64,000 bases of DNA from Fomitopsis serialis (Eukaryota; Basidiomycota; Agaricomycetes; Polyporales; Fomitopsidaceae). The position numbers were made by a program, and so were the translations under genes. The notes under the pieces were generated by a model. It was not told the origin of the DNA. It did not search any database and saw only the letters and a program-made list of their open reading frames with translations. The DNA is taken from the NCBI RefSeq assembly GCF_022376445.1, contig NW_025954963.1:1488001-1552000 (forward strand), written 5' to 3'. Below are positions 10,876 through 23,274 of the stretch, one piece after another (positions within the stretch are counted from its first letter, which is position 1; every line of letters begins with the position of its first letter).

Positions 10876-13546
10876 ATGCTCAAGATTCGTAAGGGTTACG
10901 CCTTTGAGATGGAACGCAAGATCGCACAAGTTAGCCTGCAGACGTTCATCCAGGCGTTCGTACCCGGAGCGGACATTCCCCCCGATGTCGTCGTGGACAC
11001 ATTCGACCCCGTTTGCTTTGAGGGTGACGAGTGGCCCATGTATGACGAGTTGGTCAGTATTTTCACCGGATGGTGTATAATCTTGGTGGGCTGATTTCTT
11101 TCCGACAGTGCAAGGTGGCAAACTCGGTCTTCGACCACGTCCCCGTCAGAGACGGTATCCCGAGGCTGGTAGCGAAGAACACGCATCGCTGGCCTGACCC
11201 TACCGACAAGCCCGACTTTGAGGAGAACACGGACCCTGACGTAACTGTCTATCCCGAACACGACGACGCGAAGCGCGCATATACGATCGAGGCGTCAGCG
11301 CTCAAAGGAAAGTCGGAGCAGGGAATCAAGCACTGTGCAGAGAAGGAAGCTAGGACATCGTGGCTATGGGCAAGCCTCTTTATCGAAGCGAAGGCTGCCG
11401 CCAACGACTCTCCGTTTGTGGTGCCGCCAGCGATGAAGACTGGTAGGGCCGAGAAGACTGAAGCACGCACGGCAGCTACGCCTGATGAGGCAGAGCCGGG
11501 ATCATCAGGTCGGGCGACGGCTGAGACCGCCTCAGCAGCGTCGACGACGTTTACTCCTGCTACTCCAGAACCGAACAACACAGCCGCACCGCCTTTCCTC
11601 CGTCAAGATACCACCAGCGGTCAGCAGACAATGGGGCAGATGTGTCAGTACGTTTACAAGATCCTGCGAAGACAGTTCCTGTCCTGCCTGTTCACGGCAT
11701 TCACCTGCCGTGACCATGCATGGTTACTCTGTTGGGACCGCGCGGGGCTCGTTGTTTCGGAGCCGTTCAACTTTGTGCAGCAGCCGCGCATCTTACAGAA
11801 CTTCTTCTATCGGTTCGCCTGTATGGATGTCATCCAGAGAGGTGGCGACCCGACGGTGACGCGGGCGACCGAGGACGAGGTTGAGCTGATGCGCAGCCAC
11901 GAGAGGTTCGACTCTGACTGGCACAGGACCCAGTTCAAGGCCACGTTAGCACCAGGCTGGCCGATCTACAAGGTTTCCGTTCCGGACGAAGACATAATCT
12001 CGGCAGCTGAGCTCAAGGAGGGCGAGAAAGCGCCGCGGGAAGTTTCCCAGTCGGACAATGGACGCAAGCCGGAGCGGAAGTTCCTTGTCGGGAAGCCGTA
12101 CTTCATGAGTGACTCGCCCATCGGAGGAGGAACGAGGGGATATATCGCGTATGACGTCGCCAAACATCGACTGGTCTTCTTCAAGGAGTATTGGCGCGTG
12201 GACGAGCCGACCTATCATCCGGAAGGAGAGGTTTACCTGGAGTTGCATAAGCACGGGGTGCAGTACATAGCAACCCCGATCGCTGCCGGCGACGTTTGCG
12301 GTGCGACCGGCGAAGGTCGTTCCACTCGTGCGCAAGCCTTCCTCGAAGGCTCGCCGCCCAAGCTCATCCAATATCGCATCATCTTGCTGGAGATCGGTAA
12401 ACCGCTGAAAGAATACGAGACTTCTCGCGAGTTAGTACGCGCCACGTACTGCTGTTTGACAGGTTCGTCGATCGTTCACTTCATATTTGCTCTGGGCAGA
12501 TGCTCATGTGTGCTTCCAGCACATCAAGATGCCTGGGAGAAGGCCGGTGTCTTGCACCGCGACATAAGCAGCGGTAATCTGCTGCTATTGTGTGTTATCC
12601 GCGTTGACAAGATTGCGGGTTGGATCGGTATATTAGTCGACTGGGGTTTGTGCAAGTACAAGCATGAGTTAGGAATGCAGAGTGTGCGGAAGACCCGTTC
12701 AGTGAGTCTGCGAGGGTGTCAACGATGGTACATGTCGCTGATTTTGTGTAGGGCACATGGCAGTTCATCTCCGCGGTCTTGCTGGCATTCCCGGGACACT
12801 TCGCGCACGCAGTGTGGCACGATCTCGAGTCGTTCATTCACGTCCTCCATTGGATGTGTCTGCGATTCCACGTCACGAATTATTCGAAAAACACGGAGCA
12901 GTTGCACGAGCACGTCAGCTTAGTCTACGACGCATCATTTCCGACATCCGATGGTACTTCTGTTGGCGGAGAAGAGAAGCTGATGACGATGCGAGCAGGC
13001 ACGGTGCCGTTCGAACTCGTCGGAGGATCTGCTGGCCGGTCCACGCCTGGTCTGCACCGGCTCTTGGCTGATCTCGCGATGCTCTACGGGTCACACTACA
13101 AGTGGCTGAAGCCTCAGCTGCCGACGTCGCACTCGTACGTCGCATCCTCCGTGGCGCCCTCCGTCGTTTCGGAGGAACTCGACCCGGGGCTCGATCTCAT
13201 TCCGATTCCGGCTAAGGGGCTGACTACATCTCGACTACAACCAGCGGTGCAAGAAACCCCAGCGATCTCAGTTCTTGAGGACCACGAGGAGATTAAGATG
13301 GCGTTCGAGAACGTGCTGCGCCCCGAGGAAGGCCCGTGGACTGCCGATCAAAAGATCGGGGACAACTTCGCCTACTTCAAGACGTCCATGGATCAACAGA
13401 GTTGGGATTCAAGGGAGTCCGTCAAGAGGTCTGCGGACAGTTCTGTGGACGACAGACCTAAGAAGCGCATTAGGAGCGACATCAGCAGCGTGTCTGTCTC
13501 GACCGCCCCGTTGTTGGGCTCGATAGTTGAGAACGTCGATGGCTGA
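10876..13546 (+). CDS. FunK1-type protein kinase K3, short form, intact
   Basis: Exons 10876-11052, 11109-12462, 12520-12701 and 12752-13546 sum to 836 codons (835 residues). The start is MLKIRKGYAFEMERK; it aligns with the internal MPKIRR of the long form, so the 171-residue acidic extension is absent. Exon 2 holds a variable Ala/Thr-rich linker and then the N-lobe (FLVGKPYFMSDSP, GGGTRGY, FFKEYWR). Exon 3 carries LHRDISSGNLLL and LVDWGLCKY, and exon 4 the rest of the C-lobe and a basic tail (KKRIRSD). Intron 2 is 57 nt and open. The C-terminal part is nearly identical to K7 on the opposite arm. Confidence 0.88.
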
Positions 13547-14290
13547 GGTTGAACGGGGCCGCTTTTCGCGTCGAGGACTGGGTTGTCAACTCGGATATCC
13601 GACGTCCGTATGTACTCTGAATCGCAAGTATCGTATCACTTTGTTTTGTCTGTCTGTGTATATGTACGATCGCCGTTGTTTGCCAACCGATTATTCAAAC
13701 TTAGTAGATCATGTACCGTATATGTTCGACAGTATGGACATGCGTAATGTCAAACGTATGTGATTCATGTGGTAGTCGCGCAGCCCCGAGACGACCGTAT
13801 GTGGGCCATCAACGTTCAAACACTCCACGTCAACTACATTCTGAGGAGTATTTATTGTATCACACACCTTGCCTAATGGTCTCCCAAGCATCCACTCGCC
13901 AGCAATTCTCCTGGGCAGTTCGAGCTGGCGTCCGCATCTAGACAGTACCTCTGTTATAAATGATGCGCTTCGGAACCGGCATGAGATCGGTGCTGCACAA
14001 CCCTCCGTTGTCATAAAAGCATACTGCATACGAGCGACGGATAAGGGCGGCATAGTACTGTATACAGGTTGCGGAGACTACACATCACTTGTACATCCTG
14101 AGAGCCTACACTTCAGCATGACGGCTGCCACCAGTGGCAGAACGAGAAAGGAACACCAAAAGATCAAGCACATGCAGAAGGTCCAAGGTCGAAAGGAAAT
14201 AGGATAAGTTACTGATCAATCACGAAGGAGACGGCGACCCGATCGCGCGCAAGCACCCGTGCGCGAACGCCCCCGCATCGCACGACGTCA
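13500..14290. repeat. Left arm of inverted duplication (K3 end, spacer, CC-C end)
   Basis: The last exon of K3, its 3' spacer and the 3' end of CC-C are present in reverse complement, nearly identical, at about 40690-41450. Shared non-coding blocks include the stretch around CATGTACCGTATATGTTCGA. This identifies K7/CC-F as the mirror partner of K3/CC-C. Confidence 0.8.
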
Positions 14291-15855
14291 CGCTGAACAG
14301 CTCGCGCAGGTCCAGGTGGCCTACCACAGCAGCGCGCGCGTCCGCAGGACCGCCGCCACCACGCCGAGGATCTCGACGTACGGGTTCGTCTGTCGAGCGA
14401 GCAGGCTCGTGAGCGCCTGGCGCAGACGATCGCGGGGGGCGACGAGACGTACCCATATCGATGCCCACGAGCTCCGCCTCGGCGCGGCATGCCTCCTGGG
14501 TGCCCGCGGCGGCGCTGCTGCCGTCGCAAATCCGTTCTGTCCCTGCGCCTGCGCTGCGTTGAGCCTCGCCAGGAGCTCCCGACGCTCCTCCTCCACGAGC
14601 TTCATCATCTCCTCATGCGCCGCCGACTGCGCCCGCTCCTCCTCTAGGGCAGCCACCCGCTCTAGGGCCTCATGCAGACTGTCCTCTGCGCGCGTACGGC
14701 CATCCCGTGCCTCACGCAGGGCCCCCTCCAGCTCCGCCACCTTTGCGGCGCGCTCGCGTTTGTGCGCGTCCAACTCAGCGACGCGTGCGAGGATCTGGCT
14801 GTTCCGCGTCTGCACCTCGCCGAGCTCCCTCTCCTTCTTGCTCATCTCCGCCTCGACGCGGACCCTGTGCTCCCTGAGCGCGACGCGCTCCGCCCCACTC
14901 GCGGCCGCACGGTCGTCCGACTGCTGCTTCGCGAGCCTCTCAGCTTCCGCGGAAAGCTCCACCTCTGCGAGTCTGCCTTGCAGGAAGCCAACGAGCTCGT
15001 CTTGCACGTTGGCTGCTTCCTTCGCTTGCTTCAAGTTGAGCTGCCACCACGACGTCAGTCAGCATTGTTCAAACTCACCGAGACCCAGAACCTGCTTACC
15101 TCTTCCCGGATAGCCAGCGCGGTATGAACCATCTCTAATAACCCGAGTTCCTCGCGCTTCTCCTCAGTCGCCTCCTGCATGCTCTTCATCTCGCCCCGCG
15201 CTTCTTCCAGCTCGCGCCGCATAGCCTCACGTTCGTGCTCGAGCACAGCGACCTCGCCCTCCTTGCTCCGCAGCGACGCGCGCGCCTCGTCAAGCTGGAA
15301 TCCGCCCATGTTAGTCCAATTGTACTTTCAGAGCGTGATGTAGCACAACACACCTGGCTCTGCACGTAACTCGAGTTAATCGTCATCGGCTCCTCTGCGA
15401 ACACATCCCGTCAACGACCATCCAATCCAGACCTCCAGGACGGACTCACCATTATGGCTCTTGCTCCCGCTGGACACGCTCGCCACGCTACCATGCCGCC
15501 TGAGTATATCCCCCCGGCCGCTTCAAGCTCAACAACCGCGTCCGCTTCTTCACGCCCGCGCCCGCGGCGAAACTCGCTTCCTGGCCAGGCATCGCGCGCG
15601 ACTCGATCGACGTCACGCTCTTCACGTCCGCTCCGCATTCCACCAACGTCCGCGGGTCCAACGGCGTCATCGATAACGCCTGCTCGTTCGCCGGCTTGGT
15701 TTCAGCCCAAGTTGCAGGCGGCATCCCCGTCGCGTTTGCGATAGAAGCCACGCTGTCCGGAAGGCGCCCCAGCGTCAGCGACAACTGGCGCGAGCGCGCT
15801 TTCGCCGCTGCCTCGCGACGCCGAATCAGATCCTGCGGTCCTCTCCGCACGACTC
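14220..15855 (-). pseudogene. CC-C: truncated coiled-coil copy, tail frameshifted
   Basis: This is almost identical to CC-A. Four bases are missing near 14325 (GTGGCCTACCACAGC versus GTGGCCTACCCACCACAGC). The frame therefore ends just inside the hydrophobic segment (VAAVLRTRALLW) and the C-terminal tail is lost. It shares the exon 1 frameshift after LSLKRPGG with CC-A, so that lesion predates the duplication. It is convergent with K3. Confidence 0.75.
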
Positions 15856-16744
15856 GCTACAACTCGGCCCCTTCGTGACCGCCTGTGTGTTCGTGTGGAG
15901 CTTACTGGACATGTTGAAGACCCCTGGTTAGTCATGGCGTGTATACTGCACCGAGAAGTGGTCGATCGGTCCTCTCCATGGTAAGTTACCGGTAAATGCA
16001 CATGGCCAACTCTGTGTGCTGTAGACCATGCGCTCGCGAAGCAACCCAAGATCTAGTGGATGGCTGACAAAAGCAGAATGGAATCGCGCACTGCGCTCCG
16101 GTGCTCGTTCATGCACATGTACTTACTTGTTTGGCGATGAAAATAGAGTCTGTGCGCAGGTGCATGTGCGGCATCATGATCATGCGCCCACGAGTTCTTG
16201 AGGATAGTGACATAGCTACGCACCACATTGGAATCCTGCGGAAAGCCAGAGTGCTGAATGCGTCGGTAGTGTGGGCCTATTTCATGGCACCGCACTCATC
16301 GGGTCAGTCTCAGTCCAGCGAACCTGAGGGCATCATCGCAGCTACCTTCACAGGCTGTGTTGCCGCAGCGAGACAGGGCAAAAGATGAGCAGAGGTTCAC
16401 CGGCTCCATCCCAGAAGAGGTCATGAAGACTCCGATCGCAGGCCGTAGACTGAGTGCTGAGCGCTGAGCGCTTCGGAGGTCCACAGTGCCTGCGCCACAA
16501 TGGCAGCACGTGATCGTGATCGGTGGTTGGTTCGATGTGGCTTGCGCGTGGCTGCCGCCTTGTGGGTCCTGCATTGTTCCATTGTTCCACGAATTGGGAA
16601 CAAGCACACGCCTATATTTGGTAATTTGCTGCGTTGCCTCGCAGCTGACAGTCCAAACCCCGCAGAGCACCGCGTGGGCCACCGGTACCCTGCTTAAATA
16701 TCCCCGTCTCGCCGTCAGACTCGGTACGTCCGCGCACTGGCAGA
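15856..16744. other. Upstream spacer and promoter region of K4
   Basis: This is a near-identical copy of 3836-4723. It contains the E-box at 16507-16512 and the TTAAATAT box at 16694-16701. No gene is seen. Confidence 0.55.
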
Positions 16745-19700
16745 ATGTCCCCGCTCGCGATTTCTGACTACGAGTCTAGTGACGCCGGCTCGCGATCACC
16801 CTCCCCGGGATTCGCATCGCTGCACTCATCCCCCTCGACCCCGTATTTCTCGGACGCAGGCTACAGCTCTCCCGGCGACATCCCCGAGGATTCAGACTAC
16901 GCCAGCGGCAGCGAAGGCATCGTAGGCGAACAAGAAGAAGACGACGAGAACGATCCAGACGCAGCATCGCGTGTCAGTGATACATCAAACCAAGCCCCGC
17001 ATCTTGACGGCTCCGCATTCGAGCCTCCACCTTTCGTCGTCTCGGACGCCCCAGAAGTATCTCTCGTTGCACGACCAGCCGCTCCAGGGACCGGTGTCGA
17101 AGGCGGAGGGGCGCCAGTAGACACAAGATCTGTGACTCCGCCAAACGACCCGACCAACGCGTCGCACTTGGCTGACGTGTCGGGATCCACGCCTGTTGCC
17201 CACAAATCATCCACCGCACGCCCCAACTCCTTACATCCAATTGGGGGCACCGAGTTTATGCCCAAGATTCGTCGTGATAACGCCTTCGAGATGGAGCGCA
17301 AGATCGTACAAGTCAGCCTGGAGACGTTCATGCAGACGTTCGTGCCCGGAGCGGACCTTCCCCCCGATGCTGTCGTGGAGGACTTCGACCCCGTTCAATT
17401 TAAGGGTAAAGAGGAACCCATGTACGACGAGCTGGTTAGTGTTTTCAGCGGATGGCGTAGGATCATGGTGGACTGATACTTGTTGGCAGTGTAAGGGGGC
17501 GAACTCGGTCTTTGACCATGTCCCCGTCGAAGACGGTGTCCCGAGGCTGGTGGCGAAGAACACGAGCCGCTGGCCCGATCCTACGGACAAGGGCGACTTT
17601 GAGGAGAACACGAAGCCTGACGTGACCGTCTATCCCGAACACGACGACGCGAAGCGCGCATATACGATCGAGGCGTCAGCACTCAGGGGGAAGTCGGATA
17701 ATAGAAAACAACACTGTCGAGAGAAGGAGGCTAGGACGTCGTGGTTGTGGGCAAGCCTTTGTATCGAAGCGAAGGTTCACACAACCGACTCTCCGTTCCA
17801 GGTGCCGGCAGCCATGAAGAGGGGTAGGGCCGGGAAGACCGGAGTACGTACGGGAGCTACGCCTGACGAAGCAGAGTCGGGACGATCAGGCCGGGCGAGG
17901 GTTTCTACCCCGTCGGCGACTGTCTCTGAGTCTGTCCCAGCAGCATCGTCGGCTTCTACCCCGGGCCCCGCTGCTCCGGGGCCGAGCAGCACCGCCGCGC
18001 CGTCTTTCCTGTGTCTGGACAACGAGGGCGCCAGGCAGACAATGGGCCAGATGTGTCAGCAAGTCTCGAAGATCCTGCGAAGGCAGTTCCTGTCCTGCCT
18101 GTTCACGGTATTTACCTGTCGTGACTATGCGTGGCTACTCTACTGGGATCGCGCGGGGCTGGTTGTTTCGAAGCCGTTCAACTTCGTGCAGCAACCACGC
18201 CTCTTCCACAACTTCTTCTATCGGTTCGCCTGTATGACCGACATGCAGAGAGGCTTCGACCCGACGGTGACGCGGGCGACCGAGAAGGACGTTGAGCTAA
18301 TGCGCAGCCACAACAAGTTCGACTCTGACTGGCATGAGGCCCAGTTTAAGGCCTCGTTGGCACCGGGCTGGCCGATCTACGAGGTCTCCGTTCCTGAAGA
18401 ACACATGATCTCGGCAGATGAGCTCAAGACGGGCGTAAAAGCGCAGCGGGGCGTTTCTCAGTCGGACAACGGCCCCAAGCCTGAGCGAAAGTTCCTCGTC
18501 GGGAAGCCGTACTTCATGAGTAGCTCGCCCACCGGAGGAGGAACAAGGGGATACATCGCGTATGACGTCGCCGAACATCGACTGGTGTTCTTCAAGGAGT
18601 ATTGGCGCGTGGATGCGCCGACCTATCATCCGGAAGGAGAGGTTTACCTGGAGTTGCATAAACACAAGGTACAGTACATAGCAACCCCAATCGCTGCGGG
18701 CGACGTTTGCGATGCGACCGGCGAAGGTCACGGTCGTTCTACTCGTGCGCAAGACTTCTTCAAAGACTCGCCCCCCAAGCTTATCCAATATCGCATCATC
18801 TTGCTGGAGATCGGTAAACCGCTCACAGAATACCAGACTTCTCGCGAGTTGGTACGCGCCACATACTGCTGTTTGACGGGTTCGTCGATCGTTCATTCCT
18901 TATCTGCTCTGTGCATGCTCATCTATTCGTTCAGCTCATCAAGAAGCCTGGGAAAAGGCCCATGTCCTGCACCGCGACATAAGCAGCGGTAATTTGCTGC
19001 TACGCTGTGTTATTAGCGACGGCAGGATTGTGGGATGGATCGGTATTTTGGTGGACTGGGGTTTGTGCAAGTACAAGGATGAGTTAGGAATGCGGAGTGT
19101 GCTGAAGACCCGTTCAGTGAGTCTCTGCGAGGGCGTTAACGACGGTACATGTCGCTGATTTTGTGTAGGGCACATGGCAGTTCATCTCCGCAGTCTTGCT
19201 GGCATTCCCGGGACACTTTGCGCACGCAGTGTGGCACGATCTCGAGTCATTCATCCATGTCCTTCATTGGATGTGTCTGCGATTCCACGTCACGAATTAT
19301 TCGAAGAACACGAAGCAGTTGCACGAGCACGTCAGCTCAGTCTATGACGCGTCATTTCCGTCACCCGATGGTACTTCTGTTGGCGGCGAAGAGAAGCTGA
19401 CGACGATGCAAGCAGGAACGGTACCGTTCAAACTCGTCGGAGGATCTGCTGGCCGGTCCACGCCTGGTCTGCACAGGCTCTTGGCTGATCTCGCGGTGCT
19501 CTACGGGTCACACTACAAGTGGCTGGAGCCTCAGCTGCCGACATCACACCCGGACGTCGCACTCTCCGTGGCGCCCTCCGTCGACCCGGAGGAACTCGAC
19601 CCAGAGTTCGATCTCGTTCCAATCCCAGCTGAGGAGCGGACCGGGCAACGGCCACAACCGGCGGCTGAAGAAATCCCGAAGGACTCCGTTCTCAAGGATC

Positions 19701-19963
19701 ATATCCAGATGAAGAAGACGTTCGCGGCAGCGTTGAGTGCCGATGAAGGCAAGTGGACTCCAGATGCAAAGATCGGGGACAACTTCGCCCACTTCAAGAC
19801 GCCCATGTATCAACAGAGCATGGTGTCAAGGGAGTCTGTCAAGAGGTCCGCGGACAATTCTGTGGATGACAGACCCGACAAGCGTATAAGGAGTGACACC
19901 AGCAGCGTGTCTGTGTCGACCACTCCGTTGTTGGGCTCGATAGTTGAGAATGTCGATGGCTGA
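16745..19963 (+). CDS. FunK1-type protein kinase K4, long form, intact (reference copy)
   Basis: Exons 16745-17434, 17490-18879, 18935-19116 and 19169-19963 sum to 1019 codons (1018 residues). Residues 1-171 form an acidic, Ser/Pro-rich extension (SDYASGSEGIVGEQEEDDEN) absent from the short form. A conserved segment (FEMERKIVQVSLETFMQTF) and a low-complexity linker follow. The kinase domain starts around residue 500, with GGGTRGY, the putative ATP-binding lysine in FFKEYWR, HRD at about 706-708 with the following Asn at about 713, and DWG at about 734-736 where most kinases have DFG. The HDLESFIHVLHWMC segment is typical of the FunK1 family (Pkinase_fungal, Pfam PF17667). Members are expanded in mushroom-forming fungi and their substrates are largely unknown. 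The C-terminus has a KRIRS basic patch, possibly nuclear. Intron 2 is 55 nt. Confidence 0.9.
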
Positions 19964-20604
19964 GGTTGAACGGGGCCGCTTTTCGCGTCGAGGATTGGGT
20001 TGTCAGCTCGGATATCCGACGTCCGTATGTACTCATAAGTATCGTGTCAGTTGGTTTTGTCTGTCTGTGTATACGTAGGATTGTCATTCTTGCCGAAACG
20101 ACTGTCCGAAATTAGTAGACCATGTACCGTATACGTTCGGCAGCATGGACGTTCGTAATGTCAAATACATGTGGTTCATGCGCTTTTTTCTGTGATAGTC
20201 GAAGCTCCGAGATGCAGGCACGGCGAGGTTACGGCTAGGCCACAAGCCCTCAAACTGCTCTACATTAAATACTGGCAGGTATCACTCCCGCTTTCACCAG
20301 TCTTCGAACGTCCGCTTGTAGACAGCACCTTGGCTGAAGCAGACGCGCCTCGACGGGGCTTGAGATCGGCGCATCACAATCCCCGGCGATCATAAAAGCA
20401 TACTGCATACGAGGGATGGTACAAGGGCTACATAGTACAGGGTTACATTGAAGTTGCGGAGACCACATCACTTTGTACATCCTGAGAACCTACGGTTCAG
20501 CATGACGGCTGCCACCTGTGGCAGAACGAGAAAGGAATACCAAAAGATCAAGCACATGCACAAGGTCGAAGGTCGAAGAGCAAACAGTACGAGTTACTGA
20601 TCAA

Positions 20605-22215
20605 TCACGAAGGAGACGGGGACCCGATCGCGCGCAAGCACCCGTGCGCGAACGCCCCCGCATCGCACGACGTCACGCTGAACAGCTCCCGCAGGTCCAG
20701 GTGGCCGACCCACCACAGCAGCGCGCGCGTCCCCAGCACCGCCGCCACCACGCCGAGGATCTCGACGTACGGGTTCGTCTGTCGAGCGAGCAGGCCCGTG
20801 AGTGCCTTGCGCAGACGATCGCGGGGGGCGACGAGACGTACCCATATCGATGCCGACGAGTTCCGCCTCGGTGCGGCATGCCTCCTGGGTGCTCGCGGCG
20901 GCGCTGCTGCCGTCGCAAACCCGTTCTGTCCCTGCGCCTGCGCTGCATTGAGCCTCGCCAGGAGCTCCCGACGCTCCTGCCCCACAAGCTTTATCGTCTC
21001 CTCATGCGCCGCCGACTGCGCCCGTTACTCCTCTAAGGCAGCCACCCGTTGTAGGGCCTCATGTAGGCTGTCCTCCGCACGCGTACGGCCATCCCGTGCT
21101 TCGCGCAGGGCCCCCTCCAGCTCCGCCACCTTCGCTGCGCGCTCGCGTTTCTGCGCGTCCAATTCGGCGACGCGTGCGAGGATCTGGCTGTTCCGCGTCT
21201 GCGCTTCGCTGAGCTCCCTCTCCTTCTTGCTCATCTCCGCCTCGACGCGGACCCTGTGCTCCCTGAGCGTGACGCACTCCGCCTCACTCGCGGCCGTACG
21301 GTCGTCCGACTGCTGCTTCGCGAGCCTCTCAGCTTTCGCGGAAAGCTCCACCTCTGCGAGTCTGCCTTGCAGGAAGCCAACGAGCTCGTCTTGCACGTTC
21401 GCTGCTTCCTTCGCTTGCTTGAGCTGCCGCCACGACGTCAGTTAGCATTATTCAATTCGCTGAGACCTGGCAGAACCCGCATACCTCCTCCCGGATAGCC
21501 AGCGCGGTATTCGCGCTGCTCCTCAATCGCCTCCTGCATGCTCTTCATCGCGCCCCGCGCTTCTTCCAGCTCGCGCCGCATAGCCTCACGCTCGTGTTCA
21601 AGCACCGCGACTTGGCCTTCCTTGCTCCGCAGTGACGCGCCCGCCTCGTCAAGCTGGAATCCGCCCATGTTAGTCCAACTGTACGTTCAAAGCACGATGC
21701 AAGACAACACACCTGGCTCTGCACGTAGCTCGGGTTAATCGTCATCGGGTCCTCTACGAACAGAACCTGTCAATGACCATCCAATGCAGACCATCAGGAC
21801 GGACTCACCATTATGGCTCTTGCTCCCGCTGGACACGCTCGCCACGCTACCATGCCGCCTGAGTATATCCCCCCGGCCGCTTCAAGCTCAACACCCGCGT
21901 CCGCTTCTTCACGCCCGCGCCCGCCGCGAAGCTCGCTTCCTGGCCAGGCATCGCGCGTGACCCGAACGACGTCACGCTCTTCACGTCCGCTCCGCATTCC
22001 ACCAACGTCCGCGGGTCCAACGGCGTCATCGATAACGCCTGCTCGTTCGCCGGCTTGGTTTCAGCCCAAGTTGCAGGCGGCATCCCCGTCGCGTTTGCGA
22101 TAGAAGCCACGCTGTCCGGAAGGCGCACCAGCGTCAGCGACAACTGGCGCGAGCGCGGTTTCGCCGCTGCCTCGCGACGCCGAATCAGATCCTGCGGTCC
22201 TCTCCGCACGACTCG
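20605..22215 (-). pseudogene. CC-D: truncated coiled-coil copy with nonsense mutation
   Basis: Exon 4 is interrupted near 21028: the intact gene reads LEEERAQ, here LEE is followed by TAA. Downstream the hydrophobic segment and GSPSPS tail remain open (20985-20605); upstream the coiled coil is open to about 21430. Exon 3 has a shortened end (EEQREYRAGYPG) caused by loss of part of the EELGSLEEVHTALAIREE region. Exon 1 again lacks the N-terminal part and carries the frameshift after LSLKRPGG. It is convergent with K4. Confidence 0.75.
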
Positions 22216-22939
22216 CTACAACTCGGCCCCTTCGTGACCGCCTGTGTGTTCGTGTGGAGCTTACTGGACATGTTGAAGACCCCTGGTTAGTCATCGCGTG
22301 TATACCACCAAGAAGTGGTCGGTGTGTCCCCTTCTCCGAGTCCACGGTACCGCACATAGCCAACTCTGTGTGCTGTAGACCATGCGCTCGCGAAGCAACC
22401 CAAGATCTAGTGCATGGCTGACAAGAGCAGAATCAAATCGCATACTGCGCTCCGGTGCTCGTTCATGCACATGTACTTACTTGTTTGGCGATGAACATAG
22501 AGTCTGTGCGCAGGTGCATGTGCGGCATCATGATCATGCGCCCACGAGTTCTCGAGGATAGTCACACAGCTACGCACCACATTGGAATCCTGCGGAACGC
22601 CAGAGCGCTGAATGCTCCCCGCAAGCGTCGGTAGTGTGGGCCTATTTCATGGCACCGCACTCATCGGGTCAGTCTCAGTCCAGCGAGCCTGAGGGCATCA
22701 TCGCTGCCACCTTCACAGGGTGTGTTGCCGCAGCGAGAGAAAATGAGCAGAGGTTCACCGGCTCCATCCCAGAAGAGGTCATGAAGACTTTGGGCAGCTT
22801 CAATGAAGCGCGACTATGAGGGCTGCGACACAGTGACACCGCAGTGCGCACGGTGAGTCGGTGTTCTCGGACCCTGTGATCGCGATCGGAGGTTGGTTCG
22901 GTGTGGCTTCGCTCAAGCGCTCAAGCTTGGCTTATACTA
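22216..22939. other. Upstream spacer of K5 before the MITE
   Basis: This is homologous to 10086-10838. The E-box is mutated (CCTGTGATCGCGATCGG near 22873 instead of CACGTGATCG). No gene is seen. Confidence 0.5.
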
Positions 22940-23234
22940 CTGTAGTATTCAATACAGTCCGGCGGTCACGCGTCACAAGGCCCCTCGCCACACCGGTAAA
23001 GGACCCTTGTCACGGGTCACTGGGGGTCCCGCCGGTTGTGACAAATGCACAAAAATTTGGCCGCCTCCGGCGGCGGCCTCAGCACTCGTTTTGACGACGT
23101 TTATAGCCCATCGACGCTCCGCCGCACCGTCTGCACCGTCTTTGTCACACGTCACCGTCGCTCGCGCCGCGCCGCCTGGCGGCGGCGCGGCTGTCACAGT
23201 CACAACCTGCGCCGGATTGAATTGAATACTACAG
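22940..23234. mobile_element. MITE-like insertion in the K5 promoter
   Basis: A 295-bp element is present here but absent at the equivalent place upstream of K3 (about 10839) and K7. Its ends are inverted repeats: CTGTAGTATTCAATACAGTCCGGC on the left, and on the right the complement of CTGTAGTATTCAATTCAATCCGGC, 24 bp with 2 mismatches. It is flanked by TACTA on both sides (22935-22939 and 23235-23239), a probable target-site duplication. The inside is GC-rich, has several GTCAC/GTGAC motifs and no long reading frame. This is a non-autonomous DNA transposon; the superfamily is not assigned. Confidence 0.8.
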
Positions 23235-23274
23235 TACTAAGTAGCTCTGCGACAGACTGGTGTGGCTCGAGTGT

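Noticed and set aside
22973..23225. Short open frames inside the MITE
   Set aside because: They arise from GC-rich inverted structure; no transposase motif is present and the frames cross the element ends.
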